Shown here: piece by piece, positions 60,575 to 64,000 of the stretch
Position numbering within the stretch: position 1 is the first letter of the stretch
Layout of the letters: the number at the start of each line of letters is the position of its first letter
Assembly (NCBI GenBank): GCA_005406025.1
Contig: BGZK01000719.1
Coordinates: 241,440-305,439 of the forward strand
DNA length: 64,000 bases
Source of the DNA: Eumeta japonica
Lineage: Eukaryota; Arthropoda; Insecta; Lepidoptera; Psychidae
Reading direction: 5' to 3'
The notes under the pieces: generated by a model
What the model was told of the DNA's origin: nothing
What the model saw: only the letters and a program-made list of their open reading frames with translations
Database searches by the model: none
Translations under genes and position numbers: made by a program

Positions 60575-63500
60575 GTTGTAATGTACCTCCATCTGTTCAT
60601 ACAACGCGCCTTACGCGTACAATCTATACAACGCGCTCACGCGCGATACTATCTTATTGAATCGTTTTTATCGTAGTGTATACGTCGGCTTTTTATTTGT
60701 TCCACTCCCCTGGCGTAGGAGTATATAGCTCTCTTTCTCCTTTTCTCGATATTTATATTCTTCTTTCCTCTCTTGTAACGAAACGTGTCTCAGCGTGACG
60801 CACCTTTGAAATTTCAATCTCACTTTTCGTCCAATTGTCGATTATCGAATCGCCGCCAACAAACTTCACTTAAAGGGTTTCCATATTTGTTTCACGTATT
60901 TATTTTTGTTGAATAATAAAATAGTTTAGATGTGAATAATTTAGTCTAGATGAATAGTCTAAATTGATTTAATCTATATACTTAACTAAAATAATTTAAA
61001 ATTTGCTTAAATAAAAAAAGCGTTTTAATTATTTCCTAATTAGCAGAATAGTCGTTACAGGGTTGTTTTCCCAGCGTTTACGTCGCGTAATCGTTCTGCA
61101 ACGTCATTGTCGATGTTTTTAACTTTTACCCAAGTATCCACGTCAATTGTGTACGTTATCTACCTCCTTTCGTATCATAATATTTTTTTATTTTATATAT
61201 TTATTTTATTTTTGCGGTACTTTAAAACGTTTTACGATTCTCTTCATGCATCTGAATCCATTCAGTCAGTTGAGGAATCACACACATATCTAAGTAACAC
61301 TGTTTCAATAGAACAACACGCGATTGCATATATATTTTAAATTATTGGAAATTATATTATTATAAAAATTATTCAAATACTCAATAGGAAGATCATTATA
61401 ACAATTATATATCTAAAGCACCGAAAATTAAACATAAAATAAGTTTCCCGCGTAGTCCATCTCTCAGCGAAATGTACGCAAAAGCTGACAATACCAAAAT
61501 ATTCTTATAGGCTTAAAAGCGAAAGGTAATAATTGTAATCCATTTTATACATAGACTTGACCGTTTTCCTTATATAAGGTAAAGAAACAAACACTTTTCA
61601 CCATGTAAATATCTTGAATTATCTTAGGTTCAACTTCTGTGGGGTTGACTTGTTTTACATTTTTGAAGTAATATTTAAGTATTTGTACTGAAAGCAAAAA
61701 GAAGAGATTATCTGAAATATGATTAAATCCTAATACTATAGTTGTATGAAGCGTACGCAGGAAGTTTTAGGAACTAGTTCTTTGTGTTCCTATATTAGTT
61801 TTAACTAAAATTATTTTGTCAAAGATATATTTTGGACTAAGCTTGTATAGATCTTATTAATATAATATATAGTAATTCTAGGAAATATATATCGATATAA
61901 TTTTCATTATTTAAATATTCATTCTAAAAGAAATGTCATAAACTGCAATTCCATAAATATACAACTTTGACATATTTCAATGATTTATAAATGTAAAATG
62001 ATAGTGTTTATCTATTTATCTGTTCGCACACAATTTTTTTCCCTTGTATTTAAATCTTGGATGCTAATCCTGTTACCCACCATATCGATATCATTGTGTT
62101 GCGATTGTTGGATGCAAAATGTATATGTATTCTACCTGTTAGCGGACCTAACCCAGACGTTGTCCTGCTCGAACGTTGGCCTGCCTGCTATTAGCAAGTT
62201 CAGGAAACGTTTTTTTGGTAAATTATACACTAAGTTACATTTGACATTTAATCTTTCGCTTCGTCATTGTGTGATTAGCTGTTGCTCAGAGAAAACTTTG
62301 AAAATTAAGGCCAAATGCGTGTCGGGTAACGCGCAGTGTAGGGTTCCATTGTTGCTCTTCATAGTATACTGACTTAGAATAGAGTTTTTTGTTTGATACT
62401 ATGAACCTATTAACTGAGTTTAGGATTTAACGACTAATAACGTCTAAAAAGGGTCCGCACAGGACTGGTGTTAGGGATTTTATGTCTTTATATTACCGTT
62501 ATTTTACATGGTATATTTACACATATCCATAACTAAACATTTATCTAGCAGGGAGGACATTTAGCTCTATAAAAATTTAGCATTAGAAGTTTGCAAACAG
62601 TTTCTTAAATCAAAAAAACGTTTTTACAAAATCGCAATGTTTTTGAATCGGCTATCTAACGATGTTCTACACCATGATATAGACAAGAAAAAAATTCATC
62701 CCCATTTTACATATAAGGATGTACTCTAATTGTTTTTTAATTTCAATTCTTTCACTTTTTTGGCGTGATCAATATGCATACTGATACAGAATTACAGTTT
62801 TCTAGTACTAAAAGTCTACGCTGGATAAAAATGCAATTGATGATGCGTACGTTAAATACCACGTAATTCGACATCAGCGTCACTTATGATACATAAATAC
62901 AACTGGAAATTATTTTCAGATCAGTTATTTATGAACGTCTCAGAAGATTTTAATGTTCAGTTATACATTTTAAAAAATATTGAGGGGGGGGGGTGAAATT
63001 GTAGCGTTATGCCTACTTTTTACAATAAGAAGAAAATCGGTAAAAATGAAAAGAAAATCCTAGTATCCGATCGCAAAACTACCTACTGGGTCCAATTATT
63101 AATCTAAACCATTCAGGGACTTTTTCAAATATGTACAATAAATGTCATCTTAATCGGCCCAACGTTTTAGATGAGATTCAAAGACAAACTCACATACAGA
63201 ATAATTATATATAAAGATAGCTCTAAACAACTCAACATCATAAAAAGATGTTGTTTATTTAAGATGTATTCTTACTGTATAAAAACCTAGTCCAGGGTGC
63301 TATAGTAATTCATGAAATATTTTAAGATTACTAGATCACTTGCACATTGCACAAGAAGTTTAACATCTGTTTATACACCCAGTTCTAAAAAGCACATCAG
63401 GTAATTTTAGATTGTTAGGTTAATACTATAACCGTTGCTGTTATTTTGTTTAATTATTTGTGAATTAACAACTTAATATTTTGAATATTATGTACTAGAA

Positions 63501-64000
63501 ATAAGTTATAGAAGAATATAAAGACATCTTTCAAAACATACTTAAGTAATTTTTTAAACAGATTCCAAAAACAATTTTTTAGGTGTTTTTGGAGTCGGTT
63601 TCAGTTAAAGATAAATCAGACACAATTACGCCTCATTAGAAGAAGATCTCCGTAGTGACTCAATATTTAAGGTTTTACATTCATGATTATATATTGACAG
63701 CTGGTCGCTTCAAGCTTTCATTTGAAATAATCAATTGTTAACTGTTGAAGTTAAAAACTATACAGGTCAATTACACTTTCTTAACTTCACATTTGGCGTT
63801 TGACTGTATAAGTTGCTCTTAAAGACATTTTGGCTCATTTAGTTTTTAACTTTACTAGATAACAGTCAAATATTGCAAATGAGAGTTTGCAGCACACCGC
63901 TATATATGTTATTTTGCCCTGCTTTAGCTGGAACCGATCCCAAGAACGACTAATTAGTTATTTTTAAAGTCTGTTTAAAATTATTTAAGTATGTTTGTAA
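60575..64000. other. AT-rich flank to the window end
   Basis: The 130-codon open frame at 61980-62372 has no recognisable domain. A G9-10 run lies near 62983-62993. At 63100-63230 there is a diverged retroposon-like tail (gtcatcttaatcggcccaac, then agacaaactcacatacag). No gene is supported. Confidence 0.45.

Noticed and set aside
61980..62372. 130-codon plus-strand open frame
   Set aside because: Hydrophobic AT-rich translation without a domain, signal or splice support. The length is within chance expectation for the window.

Overview
This window is AT-rich eukaryotic nuclear DNA with no prokaryotic features: no operons, no dense ORFs, no CRISPR array. It contains insect-type transposon relics (hAT, three separate mariners, a Penelope-like element), tRNA-derived SINE-like heads, long (AT)n and (TG)n runs, and dispersed repeats whose wording resembles lepidopteran retroposon tails. 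The best guess is an insect, probably a moth or butterfly. The order is an inference; the insect assignment is firmer.

Only one host gene is supported, on the minus strand. A 198-bp exon at 13679-13876 encodes a segment that aligns without gaps to helices 2-3 of the Pax PAI subdomain and lacks the usual N-terminal beta-hairpin, as in the eyegone / twin of eyegone class. A GC-rich first coding exon lies at 54219-54348, with an in-frame stop just upstream of its ATG and a GTGAGT donor. Both junctions are phase 1, so the two exons join in frame across an inferred 40.3-kb intron. The rest of the paired domain and the homeodomain should lie beyond base 1 on the minus strand.

Most of the window (13.9-54.2 kb) would then be the first intron. 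Base 1-13.7 kb would be the start of the second intron, and 54.35-64 kb the promoter and upstream flank. Scattered through all three are GC-richer islands carrying TAATTA, ATCGAT, Exd/Hox-like or octamer words (around 0.1, 3.3, 4.1, 10.9, 15.8, 22.9, 36.3, 50.5, 51.7, 56.3 and 59.8 kb). They look like candidate conserved regulatory elements of a developmental gene.

Mobile DNA fills much of the remainder: mariner relics at 12.6-13.6 kb (+), 17.1-17.5 kb (+) and 41.65-42.7 kb (-); a 3.1-kb hAT element at 25.1-28.2 kb inserted in a (TA)n tract; and a Penelope-like fragment with a broken GIY-YIG endonuclease at 43.4-44.5 kb, bounded by two nearly identical 279-bp inverted arms. Three diverged copies of one long non-coding repeat family (32.1-33.5 kb +, 37.8-38.9 kb -, 44.5-45.7 kb -) each carry a compound microsatellite at the same internal place. 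I found no unprecedented enzymatic system. The most distinctive items are the Pax gene model with its in-frame skippable exon, the Penelope inverted arms, and the microsatellite-bearing repeat family.
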